This document shows positions 55,936 through 64,000 of a stretch of 64,000 bases of DNA, piece after piece. Made by a program: the position numbers and the translations under genes. Numbering within the stretch: position 1 is the stretch's first letter; every line of letters begins with the position of its first letter. Source of the DNA: TH-plancto1 sp043777375. Its GTDB lineage: Bacteria > Planctomycetota > Planctomycetia > Planctomycetales > Planctomycetaceae. A model generated the notes under the pieces. That model was not told the DNA's origin and did no database searches. It saw only the letters and a program-made list of their open reading frames with translations. The stretch is taken from NCBI GenBank assembly GCA_043777375.1, contig JAYWHX010000009.1, forward strand, positions 1 to 64,000. Direction: 5' to 3'.

Positions 55936-57294
55936 ATGTCAGTTCCAAAAGTGGTGATCGTCGGGCGGCCCAACGTCGGCAAAAGCTCGATCCTGAACTG
56001 GCAGGCGGGCCGGCTCGTCTCCGTGGTCGACCCCACAGCTGGGGTGACCCGCGATCGCGTGGGTCATTTGATGTTCGTGGGCGATCGTTATTTCGAGATG
56101 ATCGATACCGGCGGGATCGGGATTGTCGATTCGGATGATCTGTCCGAGGACATCGAGCGGCAGATCCAGGTGGCCATCGATCAAGCCACCGTCATTTTGT
56201 TCGTCGTCGATGGGATCACCGGAGTCACTCCACTCGACCGGGTTGTCTCGGAACGGCTGCGGAAGGTCAACAAACCCAAGCTGATCGTCATCAACAAGTG
56301 TGACTCGACCCGGACTGATGCCGAGATCCACGAGTTTCACGGTCTGGCCGAAGCGGAGCTGCTGCAAACCAGCGTGAAGGCCAATCGTGGCCGCGATGAT
56401 TTGATGAAGGGGATTCTGGGAATCCTGCCGCCTGCCTCAGAAACAGAAGACGCTGAAGGGCAAACGCTCTCGGAAGAGCCGGAATTAAAGATGGCGATCG
56501 TTGGCCGTCGTAACGTCGGCAAGAGCACCTTCATCAACGCTCTGGCGGAGACCGAGCGGATGATCGTCAGCGAGATCGCGGGCACCACTCGCGACAGCGT
56601 CGACGTGCGGTTCGAACTCGACGGAAAATCGTTCGTGGCCATCGACACGCCCGGTGTTCGCAAACGCAAAAGTCTCGCTAACGACATCGAGTTCTACGGC
56701 CTCGTGCGGGCCCAGAAGAGCATCCGCCGCGCGGATGTCGTGCTAATGGTCTTCGATGCCACACAGACCATTTCGCAAGTCGACAAGAAGCTGATGGAGG
56801 AGATTCTGGATAACTCCAAGCCCTGCATTTTCGTTGTCAATAAGTGGGACTTGGGACTCGAACTCGGCCAGACCACCGAAAAGTGGGGCAAGTATTTCGA
56901 AGACAGCTTCAAGAGCATGCGGCATGTCCCGGTGGCGTTTATCACCGCCAAGGACTCCCACAACATCAAGCAGCTGATCAACCTCGCCCAGTCAATCTTC
57001 AAGCAGGCCCGCGAGCGAGTCTCGACCGGCCTGCTGAACCGCGTGCTACAGGACGCCATCAAGGCCAATCCGCCGCACATCGCCAAGAACCGGACCCCGA
57101 AGCTGTTCTTCGCGACACAGGTCGCCATCCAGCCGCCCACGATCGTGGTGAAGGTCAACGACGTGGAACTCTTCAGCCCGTCATGGGAGCGTTATCTGCT
57201 CGGGCGATTCCGAGAGGATCTGCCATTCAAGGAAGTACCCATTCGGCTCTATCTGCGCGGGAAGCAGAAGGGCGATCCGGACGAAGAGACGTAA
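55936..57294 (+). CDS. der: GTPase Der (EngA), ribosome biogenesis
   Basis: Tandem GTPase that assists assembly of the 50S subunit. The 452-residue protein has the first G domain with GRPNVGKSS (residues 10-18), DTGGIG, and NKCD, and the second G domain with GRRNVGKST near 195, DTPGVR and NKWD. The KH-like C-terminal domain ends FKEVPIRLYLRGKQKG. ATG 55936 follows AAGGTG at good spacing; the frame is open twenty codons earlier. argS follows 172 bases later on the same strand. Confidence 0.96.
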   Translation: MSVPKVVIVGRPNVGKSSILNWQAGRLVSVVDPTAGVTRDRVGHLMFVGDRYFEMIDTGGIGIVDSDDLSEDIERQIQVAIDQATVILFVVDGITGVTPLDRVVSERLRKVNKPKLIVINKCDSTRTDAEIHEFHGLAEAELLQTSVKANRGRDDLMKGILGILPPASETEDAEGQTLSEEPELKMAIVGRRNVGKSTFINALAETERMIVSEIAGTTRDSVDVRFELDGKSFVAIDTPGVRKRKSLANDIEFYGLVRAQKSIRRADVVLMVFDATQTISQVDKKLMEEILDNSKPCIFVVNKWDLGLELGQTTEKWGKYFEDSFKSMRHVPVAFITAKDSHNIKQLINLAQSIFKQARERVSTGLLNRVLQDAIKANPPHIAKNRTPKLFFATQVAIQPPTIVVKVNDVELFSPSWERYLLGRFREDLPFKEVPIRLYLRGKQKGDPDEET

Positions 57295-57466
57295 GTGAAT
57301 TCGACGGAACATGCGGGAACGAGAATCGTCTTCGGACGCTTCGACGAGACGTTGAGCCGTACTCTCTGAAGCTGTGCGCTCTGACCGAGTCCCTCAACCC
57401 GTTACACTAGTGATCTTGCCTTCGGCGATGGCTCTGGGGGTGTGGTTGTTCGAGTGATCTGGTTCC

Positions 57467-59518
57467 ATGAATCTTCTGCGTTTGCTGCAACAGCGTTTTG
57501 CTCCCGTCCTGGCGGATTATGCGGATGATCCCGCGCCGTTTGTGGCGATGGTCCGCCCCGCTCAAGACGTGAAGTTCGGCGACTTCCAAGCCAACTTCGC
57601 GATGTCACTCGCCAAGCGGCATGGCCTGAATCCGCAGGAACTCGCTGCTCGAATTGCCGAGAAAGTCCAGCTGGATGACCTGTGCTCCGAGGTCGAAATC
57701 GCCGGGCCGGGGTTTATCAACCTGCGGCTGCGAGATGATGTCATCATTCGCGAGGTCAACAAGCTCCTCACCGACCAGCGGCTCGGTGTCGAAGCTGCGA
57801 ATCCGCCTCGCACAGTTGTGGTCGACTACTCCTCCCCGAACGTCGCTAAACCGATGCACGTCGGCCACCTGCGCAGCTCCGTCATCGGCGACAGCTTGTG
57901 CCGCACGCTGCGGTACCTGGGCCACACGGTCATCAGCGACAACCACATCGGCGACTGGGGCACGCAGTTCGGAATGATCATTTATGGGTATAAGAACTTT
58001 CTGGACCAGGACGCGTACGCGCGCCAACCGGTGGCCGAACTCGCGCGGCTCTATCGGTTAGTCAACCAGCTGAGTGACTTCATCACCGCGCGGACCGAAC
58101 TGCCGACGAAGCGCCGAGAACTCGATCTCAAAGAACGCGAACTCGCAGCTGCCCCGATTCCTCCCAAAGGGAGCAAAGACCCCAAAGACAAAGAGGCCGA
58201 GAAGGCCCTTAAGAAGTTGCGGTCCGAGGGGGACAGCCTGCGAGAAGAGATTGCCTCGCTGACCAAGAAGGTCGAGCGGGTCGAGTCCAGCCCCACCGAT
58301 CTGGCACTCGCGAATGCCCATGTCGGCATCGCCCGTGCGGCGCGAGATGAAACCGCCAAGCTGCATGCGGGGGACGCGACGAACCTCGCCCTGTGGAACG
58401 AGTTCATGCCCGCGTGTCTGCAAGCCTTGCAAGGTGTGTATGACCGACTGGGAGTCAAGTTCGATCTGACGCTGGGCGAGAGCTGGTACAACCCGCTGCT
58501 GGCTGGCGTGGTCGACGAACTCTTGAAAAGCGGCATGGCGGTCGAAAGCGATGGAGCCATCTGCGTCTTCATTCCCGGCAACGCAGCTCCCTTCATCGTT
58601 CGCAAAGCCGATGGAGCCTATACCTACGCGACCACCGACCTCGCGACGATTCGCTATCGAGTGAATGAGCTGAAGGCTGACGAGATTCTGTACGTCGTCG
58701 ACACGCGGCAGTCCGAGCATTTCGCCCTGCTGTTCGAGACGGTGAAGAAGTGGCGGAACAGTTCAGTGGGGCAGGCATTCCTGCCTGCCTCGACCGACAA
58801 GAATGTCGGTCCCACGGGTTTTCCCGCCTTGGCCAAGGTCGACCTGCGGCACGTCAACTTCGGCACTGTGATGGGCAAGGACCGGCGCGCGTACAAGACC
58901 CGCGATGGGGATACCGTCGGGCTGGAGAGTTTGCTCGACGAGGCGGTCAAAGAGGCCCGCACGATTGTCGACCTCAACGAAGCGCAAAAGGCCCATCACG
59001 GGGACGAGCCGCTCGACGACGATGCCCGGCAAGCTGTCGCCGAGATCATCGGCCTCGGCGGCATCAAGTACGCCGACCTGCACCACTCCCGCGAGAGTGA
59101 CTACGTCTTCGACTGGGAGAAGATGCTGGCCAAAGAAGGCGACACCGCGACCTACGTCCAGTATGCCTACGCCCGCACCAAGGGCATACTCCGTAAGAAC
59201 CACATTGACCCGCTCGGGTTGTTGGCCAGCGGCTCCCGCATCCAGTTCAGCAACCCCGCCGAGCGTAGCCTCGCCCTGCAACTCCTCAAACTCCCCGAGG
59301 CTCTCGACTCCGTCTGCACCGACTACCGCCCGAACCTGCTGACGCAATACCTCTTCGAAACCGCGAACGCCTTCAGCACGTTCTACCAGTGCAGCCCGAT
59401 CAAGGACGAACCCAACGAAGCCCTGAAAAACAGCCGCTGCCTGCTGGCCGAGCTGACCGGCCGCGTCCTCGAACTCGGCCTCAGTCTGCTCGGCATCCAG
59501 ACAGTCGAGCGGATGTAG
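57467..59518 (+). CDS. argS: Arginyl-tRNA synthetase with two insertions
   Basis: Charges tRNA-Arg. The 683-residue protein is about 100 residues longer than the common form. The N-terminal additional domain is followed by the HIGH motif in SSPNVAKPMHVGHLRSS (His131-His134), the family block GDWGTQFG, the KMSKS-equivalent region KDRRAYKTRDGD and the anticodon-binding helical domain ending in ERM. Two insertions are seen: a charged helical stretch (about residues 205-275; RELDLKERELAAAPIPPKG) and a short segment VGQAFLPASTDKNVGPT (residues 434-450) encoded by a repeat element. The second sits between a conserved helix and the KMSKS-type loop. ATG 57467 is the start. Confidence 0.94.
   Translation: MNLLRLLQQRFAPVLADYADDPAPFVAMVRPAQDVKFGDFQANFAMSLAKRHGLNPQELAARIAEKVQLDDLCSEVEIAGPGFINLRLRDDVIIREVNKLLTDQRLGVEAANPPRTVVVDYSSPNVAKPMHVGHLRSSVIGDSLCRTLRYLGHTVISDNHIGDWGTQFGMIIYGYKNFLDQDAYARQPVAELARLYRLVNQLSDFITARTELPTKRRELDLKERELAAAPIPPKGSKDPKDKEAEKALKKLRSEGDSLREEIASLTKKVERVESSPTDLALANAHVGIARAARDETAKLHAGDATNLALWNEFMPACLQALQGVYDRLGVKFDLTLGESWYNPLLAGVVDELLKSGMAVESDGAICVFIPGNAAPFIVRKADGAYTYATTDLATIRYRVNELKADEILYVVDTRQSEHFALLFETVKKWRNSSVGQAFLPASTDKNVGPTGFPALAKVDLRHVNFGTVMGKDRRAYKTRDGDTVGLESLLDEAVKEARTIVDLNEAQKAHHGDEPLDDDARQAVAEIIGLGGIKYADLHHSRESDYVFDWEKMLAKEGDTATYVQYAYARTKGILRKNHIDPLGLLASGSRIQFSNPAERSLALQLLKLPEALDSVCTDYRPNLLTQYLFETANAFSTFYQCSPIKDEPNEALKNSRCLLAELTGRVLELGLSLLGIQTVERM
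58766..58815 (+). repeat. REP-like element translated within argS
   Basis: An outer stem GTGGG/CCCAC encloses two hairpins: GGCAGG/CCTGCC and ACCGAC/GTCGGT. The 50-base unit is coding and in frame. Elements with the core GGCAGGCATTCCTGCC are known to me as frequent dispersed palindromes (recollection, unchecked). Confidence 0.75.
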
Positions 59519-59660
59519 AACGGATTGAATTTCGCTCATACGACCACTCGTCGCTGATTGTGGAGAGACGAAGTCGTCCGTAAACTAAGTTCGCGTTTGC
59601 TGCACTCGGCTGTTTCCGACTCAGATGGCAAGTGCATCAGCTGGCCCCAGGATTTCTCGC

Positions 59661-60803
59661 ATGAACTTCGAAACTCGTTGTGTCCACACTGGCGTCGATA
59701 AGGACAAGGCTTTCAACAGCTGTACGACTCCGATTTACACGTCTTCGACGTTCTCGTGGGATACGCTGACGACGAACAAGGGGTTCGACTACACGCGGAG
59801 TGGGAACCCGACGCGGCGGGCGCTGGAGGAGAATCTGGCCTCGCTCGAAGGCGGGATCGACTGCCGAGCGACTGCCACCGGGATGGCAGCGATCACGACG
59901 GCGATGTACATGTTCAAGCCGGGTGATCACGTCATCGCCGGGCACGACATCTATGGCGGGACGTACCGGCTGTTTGCGAATGTGCTGACTGAGCAGGGGC
60001 TGGAGTTCTCGTTCGTGAACATGCAGGACATGGCCAACATCAAAGCGGCCATCCGTCCAAACACCAAGGGGATCTGGATCGAGACCCCCAGCAACCCGCT
60101 GCTGAACATCATTGATATCGAAGCGATCACGACAATCGCGAAGGCGGCGAAGCTGATCACGATTGCGGACAACACATTCCTGTCGCCGTATCTGCAACGG
60201 CCGTTCGAGTTGGGTGTCGACATCGTGGTTCACTCGACCACGAAGTATCTCAACGGGCATTCGGATGTCGTGGGTGGTTGTGTCATCACGCGGTTCAAGG
60301 AGCATGCGGACCGCATCAGCTATATCACGAATGCCCTCGGTCTGGCATGTTCGCCGTTCGATGCCTGGCTGGTTTTACGCGGAGTGAAGACACTCGGCCC
60401 TCGCATGGAAGCTCACCAGAAAGGCGCGATGGCGGTGGCTCGATTCCTCGCCTCGCACCCCAAGGTGGATCACGTCTATTACCCCGGTCTGGAGACTCAT
60501 CCACAGCACGCCCTGGCCAAGAAGCAGCAAAAGGGCTTCGGCGCGATGTTGAGCTTCGACGTGAAGGGCGGACGTCCCGAAGCGGAGCGCGTGATGGAAA
60601 ACCTCAAGGTCTTCCAGCTGGCCGAGTCGCTGGGCGGAGTCGAGTCGCTCGTCGAGTACCCCGAGACGATGTCCCACGCCTCCATGTCCCTCGAAGCCCG
60701 CCGCGCAGCTGGGATTTCGGAGCGAACAATCCGCGTGTCGATCGGGATCGAGCATCCGGACGATCTGATCGAAGGCCTGAAGCACGCGCTGTCGTTTGCA
60801 TGA
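59661..60803 (+). CDS. Trans-sulfuration PLP enzyme (cystathionine gamma-lyase/synthase family)
   Basis: PLP-dependent Cys/Met metabolism enzyme of 380 residues. The start reads MNFETRCVHTGVDKDKAF. DYTRSGNPTRRALEENLASL is the cofactor-loop signature, YGGTYRLF follows, and the PLP lysine is Lys195 in HSTTKYLNGHSDVVGG. SLGGVESLVEYPETMSHA closes the domain. Whether it acts as cystathionine gamma-synthase, gamma-lyase or O-acetylhomoserine sulfhydrylase cannot be settled from sequence alone. ATG 59661 has AGGA upstream; the frame opens 12 codons earlier without similarity. An inverted repeat follows its stop. Confidence 0.93.
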   Translation: MNFETRCVHTGVDKDKAFNSCTTPIYTSSTFSWDTLTTNKGFDYTRSGNPTRRALEENLASLEGGIDCRATATGMAAITTAMYMFKPGDHVIAGHDIYGGTYRLFANVLTEQGLEFSFVNMQDMANIKAAIRPNTKGIWIETPSNPLLNIIDIEAITTIAKAAKLITIADNTFLSPYLQRPFELGVDIVVHSTTKYLNGHSDVVGGCVITRFKEHADRISYITNALGLACSPFDAWLVLRGVKTLGPRMEAHQKGAMAVARFLASHPKVDHVYYPGLETHPQHALAKKQQKGFGAMLSFDVKGGRPEAERVMENLKVFQLAESLGGVESLVEYPETMSHASMSLEARRAAGISERTIRVSIGIEHPDDLIEGLKHALSFA

Positions 60804-60812
60804 GACGCTGAG

Positions 60813-60923
60813 CGTGGGGCACGTTTTCAACGTGCCCGTAACTCAAGACGCATGTTGGCAGAATGCGAGTGCGTACCGACATAGCCTGCGGCTGGAACGG
60901 GCACGTAGAAAACGTGCCCCACG
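60813..60923. repeat. Nested inverted repeat, 27-bp arms
   Basis: Left arm 60813-60839 and right arm 60897-60923 match at 26 of 27 bases when reversed. Each arm is itself a hairpin (GGGCACGTTTTC / GAAAACGTGCCC). The spacer is 57 bases. It occupies the gap between the PLP enzyme and GGCT genes and may also act as a terminator. Confidence 0.88.
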
Positions 60924-60935
60924 AAGAGGCATCGC

Positions 60936-61346
60936 ATGTCATATTCGCACTTGATCTTTGTCTACGGCACGTTGAAACGTGACTTATGCCGCGCGCATTT
61001 TTTAGACGGCCAGCAGTTCTTGGGTGAGGCTCGGACGCTCCCGATATATCGCTTGTTCGATTGCGGGGACTACCCAGGACTGCGGCCAGCGTCTGACGGA
61101 CTGTCGATTCTGGGCGAGTTGTGGGCTGTGGATCTGGCCTGCCTGGCGATTCTCGATCGGGAAGAATGCCTCAGCGCCGGGCTGTATGCACGCCAGGCCA
61201 TCGAGATGGATTTTCCTTTGCCGGAGTCTGTACACGAATCGAGGGTCGAAGCGTATTTCTATCTGCCATCGGTCAACGGATTTGCAGACTGCGGAGATCA
61301 GTGGATCAAGGGACGCTCCGCTGAGAAGGCCATTGGCAACGAGTGA
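60936..61346 (+). CDS. Gamma-glutamylcyclotransferase family protein
   Basis: A 136-residue protein of the AIG2/GGCT family, whose best-known members release 5-oxoproline from gamma-glutamyl compounds. The signature VYGTLKRDLCR forms the substrate loop, and ILDREECLSAGLYAR contains the acidic residue in the active-site position. The reaction and substrate are inferred from the family. ATG 60936 follows AGAGG at seven bases. It is convergent with the CFA operon that begins from the other side. Confidence 0.88.
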   Translation: MSYSHLIFVYGTLKRDLCRAHFLDGQQFLGEARTLPIYRLFDCGDYPGLRPASDGLSILGELWAVDLACLAILDREECLSAGLYARQAIEMDFPLPESVHESRVEAYFYLPSVNGFADCGDQWIKGRSAEKAIGNE

Positions 61347-61386
61347 CTGACAAGACGACAACAGCACGTCCTAAGGACTACCCCTA

Positions 61387-62643
61387 CTAGAACCGCACCT
61401 TATCCCACACCAGATGCGAGACACCCACCGCCCGTTCGCGAAACGCTCCCTCGCAGTAACAGAGGTAATAATCCCACATCCGGATAAAGCGGTCATCAAA
61501 CCCCAGCGCTCGCACGTCGTCGAGTCGCTGAAAGAATCGGGTTCGCCAATGCTGCAGCGTCATGGCATAGCTCTCGGCGAACTCGAACAACCCGGTCAGC
61601 CGCAGGCTCGTGCTTGCCGCGACAGCTGACTGCATCGCCCCGACCGAAGGCAGACAGCCACCGGGAAAGATGTACTTCTGAATGAAGTCGACCGTCTTCA
61701 AGTAGTTCGCGTAGCGTTGGTCAGGCATTGTGATCGCCTGCACCAGCATGCGACCACCCGGCTTGAGCAGCCGGTCACAGGCTGCGAAGTACGTCGGCAG
61801 GAATTCGTCGCCCACCGCTTCGATCATCTCAACCGAAACGAGCTTGTCGTACTGACCGACCATCTCGCGATAGTCCGTTAGCAGCAGCGTCACGCGATTT
61901 TGCAGACCGGCCTCGGCGATCCGCTTCGCCGCCAAATCGTGCTGCTCTTTCGAGATCGTCGTTGTGGTTACTCGGCAGCCGTAGTTCTTCGCAGCGTGCA
62001 GTGCCATGCCGCCCCAGCCCGTTCCGATCTCCACGAGATGGTCTGTAGGCTGCAAATCCAGTGACCGACAGATGCGGTCCAGCTTGGCGATCGAAGCCGA
62101 CTCCAGTGTTTGCGTTTCCTCTTCGAAGACAGCCGATGAGTACATCATCGTCGGGTCGAGGAACAGCTGAAACAGCGAGTTGCTCAGGTCATAGTGGGCG
62201 GCGATGTTCTTGCGACTTCCATCCTGCGTGTTTCGCGAAAGCGAATGCCCAATGCGGGAAATCCAGCCCGCGATGCGGGACAACCCGGAGTCCATCGCAT
62301 CAAGTTGCGACATGTTGCGAGATAGAATTCTCACCAGCGTCGGCAAATCATTGCTGGACCAGACCCCGTCCATAAAGGCTTCAGCTGCCCCGAGACTTCC
62401 GCTCGACATCAGTGTTCGGTACAGGGAGAGCGAATGCACATCCAAGGTGCATCGAAGTGCATCCGGCCCCACTTCACCCAGCGTCACACTGCCAATCGAA
62501 TCTCGGAGTACAATTTGACCATGGCGGATGCTTTGCAGCGTTCGCAACGTCTGTCGACGAAGAACTCGGTCGAGCCAGCTGGGGGAAGATGACTCAGCCG
62601 ATTGAGACGGAAGGGCAACAGGATCAGGAGTGCAGCTGCTCAT
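61387..62643 (-). CDS. Cyclopropane-fatty-acyl-phospholipid synthase family methyltransferase
   Basis: SAM-dependent lipid methyltransferase of 418 residues. The SAM-binding motif is VEIGTGWGGMALHAAKNYG, preceded by IAAHYDLSNSLFQLFLD, the signature of this family. TTTTISKEQHDLAAKR and SVEMIEAVGDEFLPTYF follow. The N-terminal part (about 1-130) is the sterol-carrier-like region typical of the branch. ATG 62643 is chosen because upstream residues in the open frame overlap the DUF1365 gene. It is the last gene of a three-gene operon with DUF1365 and an FAD oxidoreductase. Confidence 0.92.
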   Translation of the reverse strand: MSSCTPDPVALPSQSAESSSPSWLDRVLRRQTLRTLQSIRHGQIVLRDSIGSVTLGEVGPDALRCTLDVHSLSLYRTLMSSGSLGAAEAFMDGVWSSNDLPTLVRILSRNMSQLDAMDSGLSRIAGWISRIGHSLSRNTQDGSRKNIAAHYDLSNSLFQLFLDPTMMYSSAVFEEETQTLESASIAKLDRICRSLDLQPTDHLVEIGTGWGGMALHAAKNYGCRVTTTTISKEQHDLAAKRIAEAGLQNRVTLLLTDYREMVGQYDKLVSVEMIEAVGDEFLPTYFAACDRLLKPGGRMLVQAITMPDQRYANYLKTVDFIQKYIFPGGCLPSVGAMQSAVAASTSLRLTGLFEFAESYAMTLQHWRTRFFQRLDDVRALGFDDRFIRMWDYYLCYCEGAFRERAVGVSHLVWDKVRF

Positions 62644-62693
62644 AATGATTTCGGGGCGAGGTGTGGCGGGAATGTCAGTTCGGTGGGAAAGAA

Positions 62694-63506
62694 TTAAATT
62701 GCGGGGCGTGACGGAGCCAAGGGAGGTGGATGAGGAACGTATGGTACGCCCTTCATCCAGAGTCGAAGCGCGTGCCAGTAGATCCCAATCACCACTTGAG
62801 CTGTCATCAAGGGGAAGCGGAGCAGGCAGCGTGCCAGGCTCATCCCTGTGATGGGCTGGCGTTGCATCCAAAGTGTGGCGTCAAATGCTTTGGTCTCGGC
62901 TCGCCAGTTCTCGATGTGAACGCTCAGTGATTCACCCGGCGAGCCCAGACGCCACCGGTACTGGTAATCCATCGCCAGAAATGGGGAGACGTGAAACACC
63001 TTGGGGCTCTCGTGTCGGGCGATGCGTGCGGCCGGATGCGATTCCGAACCTGACGATCGGTCGTCCCAGGGAAGCACATAGTGATGCCGCTCTCCCCAGG
63101 GAGTGTTGGTCACTTCTGCCACCACCGACTCAACCTGCGTACCAGTTGTGTCATAACAGTAGTAGAAGCTGACCGGGTTAATACCAAATCCGCCGTAGCG
63201 CAGATTGGTCAGCAGGCGGATCGGGCCGGTGGGACGTTGGCCGAGTTCCCGTTCGACCAGATCTCGAACACTCTGGTCGAGTGGCTGGTCTGCTGGCCCC
63301 ATGTAGTCGGACCGCCGGAATCGCGCCCAGGCGAATCGGCGTGTCGACCAGAACCAGCGTCCTTCGAAGACTCGATCCAGCTCGGAGAGGTCGAGGTAGA
63401 GCATGAAGACGCAATGACGAAACGAATGTGAAGCTGTCACTGTCCGCCGATGACGAACCCAGCCTTCGTAGACACAACTCTGAAGTGATTGCGGCTCGTC
63501 AGACAT
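62694..63506 (-). CDS. DUF1365 domain-containing protein
   Basis: A 270-residue protein of the DUF1365 family, found almost always with CFA synthase and an FAD oxidoreductase. It has CVYEGWVRHRRTVTASHSFR near the start, YCYDTTG, and the Trp-rich core TNTPWGERHHYVLPWDDRS. The biochemical role is unknown; membership in a lipid-modifying set is from context. ATG 63506 has GGAGG upstream, and its start overlaps the oxidoreductase stop by eight bases, so translation is coupled. Confidence 0.92.
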   Translation of the reverse strand: MSDEPQSLQSCVYEGWVRHRRTVTASHSFRHCVFMLYLDLSELDRVFEGRWFWSTRRFAWARFRRSDYMGPADQPLDQSVRDLVERELGQRPTGPIRLLTNLRYGGFGINPVSFYYCYDTTGTQVESVVAEVTNTPWGERHHYVLPWDDRSSGSESHPAARIARHESPKVFHVSPFLAMDYQYRWRLGSPGESLSVHIENWRAETKAFDATLWMQRQPITGMSLARCLLRFPLMTAQVVIGIYWHALRLWMKGVPYVPHPPPLAPSRPAI

Positions 63507-64000
63507 GCGCGCCTCCACTCAAAGTGGCAGCACGCGGACTCCAGTCCGGGACAATGCCAAATCGCTCACACACTCTCAGAGCGCTGACCACACCATCCTC
63601 ATGAAACCCGTTTCCCCAATAGGCTCCGCAATAGGACGACCTGCGGTGACGAATCAACTCGGAGTGTCGTCGTTGAGCTGCAGCCCGCCCCGTGGTGAAG
63701 ATCGGGTGAGCGTACTCATATGTCCCCAGCACTCGAGCGGGGTCGATGGCGTCTTCTTCATTGAGCGTGACAAGGAACTCGACCGGAGCGTCAATCCCCT
63801 GCAGCAGATTCATATGGTATGTGAGGGTCGACTGCTGCGGGCGGTCCGCTCGCACGTGATAGTTCCAGCTGGCCCAAGCCCTCTTCTTCGACGGCAATAC
63901 ACGAGTGTCTGTATGCAAGACGGCGACGTTCTGGCTGTAGGGGAATTCCGAGAGCAGCTCGCGCTCGACGTGGTCAGCCTCAGACAACATCCGCAGAGCT
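63499..64000 (-). CDS. FAD-dependent oxidoreductase (C-terminal part, runs off right edge)
   Basis: The C-terminal 166 residues of an NAD/FAD-binding protein of the amine-oxidase-like branch that accompanies CFA synthase. The visible part contains NVAVLHTDTRVLPSKKRAWASW, YHMNLLQGIDAPVEFLVTLN and SYCGAYWGNGFHEDGVVSAL, in which the Gly-rich end GNGFHEDG is the FAD-contact region. The frame continues to the edge without a stop. It is the first visible gene of the operon and overlaps DUF1365. Confidence 0.9.
   Translation of the reverse strand, partial: ALRMLSEADHVERELLSEFPYSQNVAVLHTDTRVLPSKKRAWASWNYHVRADRPQQSTLTYHMNLLQGIDAPVEFLVTLNEEDAIDPARVLGTYEYAHPIFTTGRAAAQRRHSELIRHRRSSYCGAYWGNGFHEDGVVSALRVCERFGIVPDWSPRAATLSGGAHV

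Overview
The window looks like a chromosomal stretch of a planctomycete (Planctomycetota, probably Planctomycetales). I infer this from the gene content rather than from a marker gene. There are four secreted PQQ-type beta-propeller proteins, a Tat-exported Gfo/Idh/MocA oxidoreductase, a degenerate sulfatase, a TPR membrane protein of the TMTC type and several FHA proteins. Many genes are single units with weak Shine-Dalgarno signals, the base composition is moderately GC-rich, and intergenic regions carry palindromic repeats. No transposase, prophage, CRISPR array, rRNA or biosynthetic cluster was seen.

Layout. 1-3309: start of a class I (isoleucyl-type) tRNA synthetase running off the left edge, pth, a palindromic repeat and a leuC without leuD. 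3470-14800: mostly minus-strand genes, namely a PQQ lipoprotein, a membrane protein, a metallophosphoesterase, a conserved lipoprotein, a CNT nucleoside transporter, accC-accB and an FHA protein, with one plus-strand Gly/His-rich secreted protein at 8415. 15001-22586: plus-strand run of a TIM-barrel protein, two PQQ proteins, aroK, a prepilin peptidase and an ABC exporter. 22608-27578: TMTC-like protein, alaS and tRNA-Met on the minus strand. 27868-36298: Gfo/Idh/MocA protein, orphan COX3-like protein, PQQ protein, PIG-L deacetylase, FHA-GAF histidine kinase, a 39-residue zinc-ribbon protein with a good promoter, a RidA protein and an 11-mer-repeat lipoprotein. 36398-48517: GH57, ArsC-like protein, a three-gene ABC export operon, GT2, an amino-acid kinase of the MfnE type, a large secreted protein and a PH-like membrane protein. 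48750-61346: transaldolase, degenerate sulfatase, HDAC-family deacetylase, c-type heme protein, der, argS, a trans-sulfuration PLP enzyme and a GGCT protein. 61387-64000: minus-strand lipid-modification operon (FAD oxidoreductase, DUF1365, CFA synthase).

Functions are mostly housekeeping: translation (three synthetases, pth, der, tRNA-Met), fatty-acid initiation (accBC), amino-acid synthesis (leuC, aroK, trans-sulfuration) and carbon metabolism (tal, GH57). An envelope layer of secreted propellers, lipoproteins and ABC exporters is superimposed on these.

The most interesting signals lie at DNA level. The hexamer CAGCTG is strongly over-represented throughout (about 106 sites by hand count, roughly 20 expected). 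A 50-bp perfect palindrome sits in frame inside a CDS. A REP-like element is translated inside ArgS. At least four other families of long inverted repeats occupy intergenic DNA. At protein level the best leads are the 39-residue zinc ribbon, the MfnE-like kinase and the uncharacterised partner of the ABC exporter.
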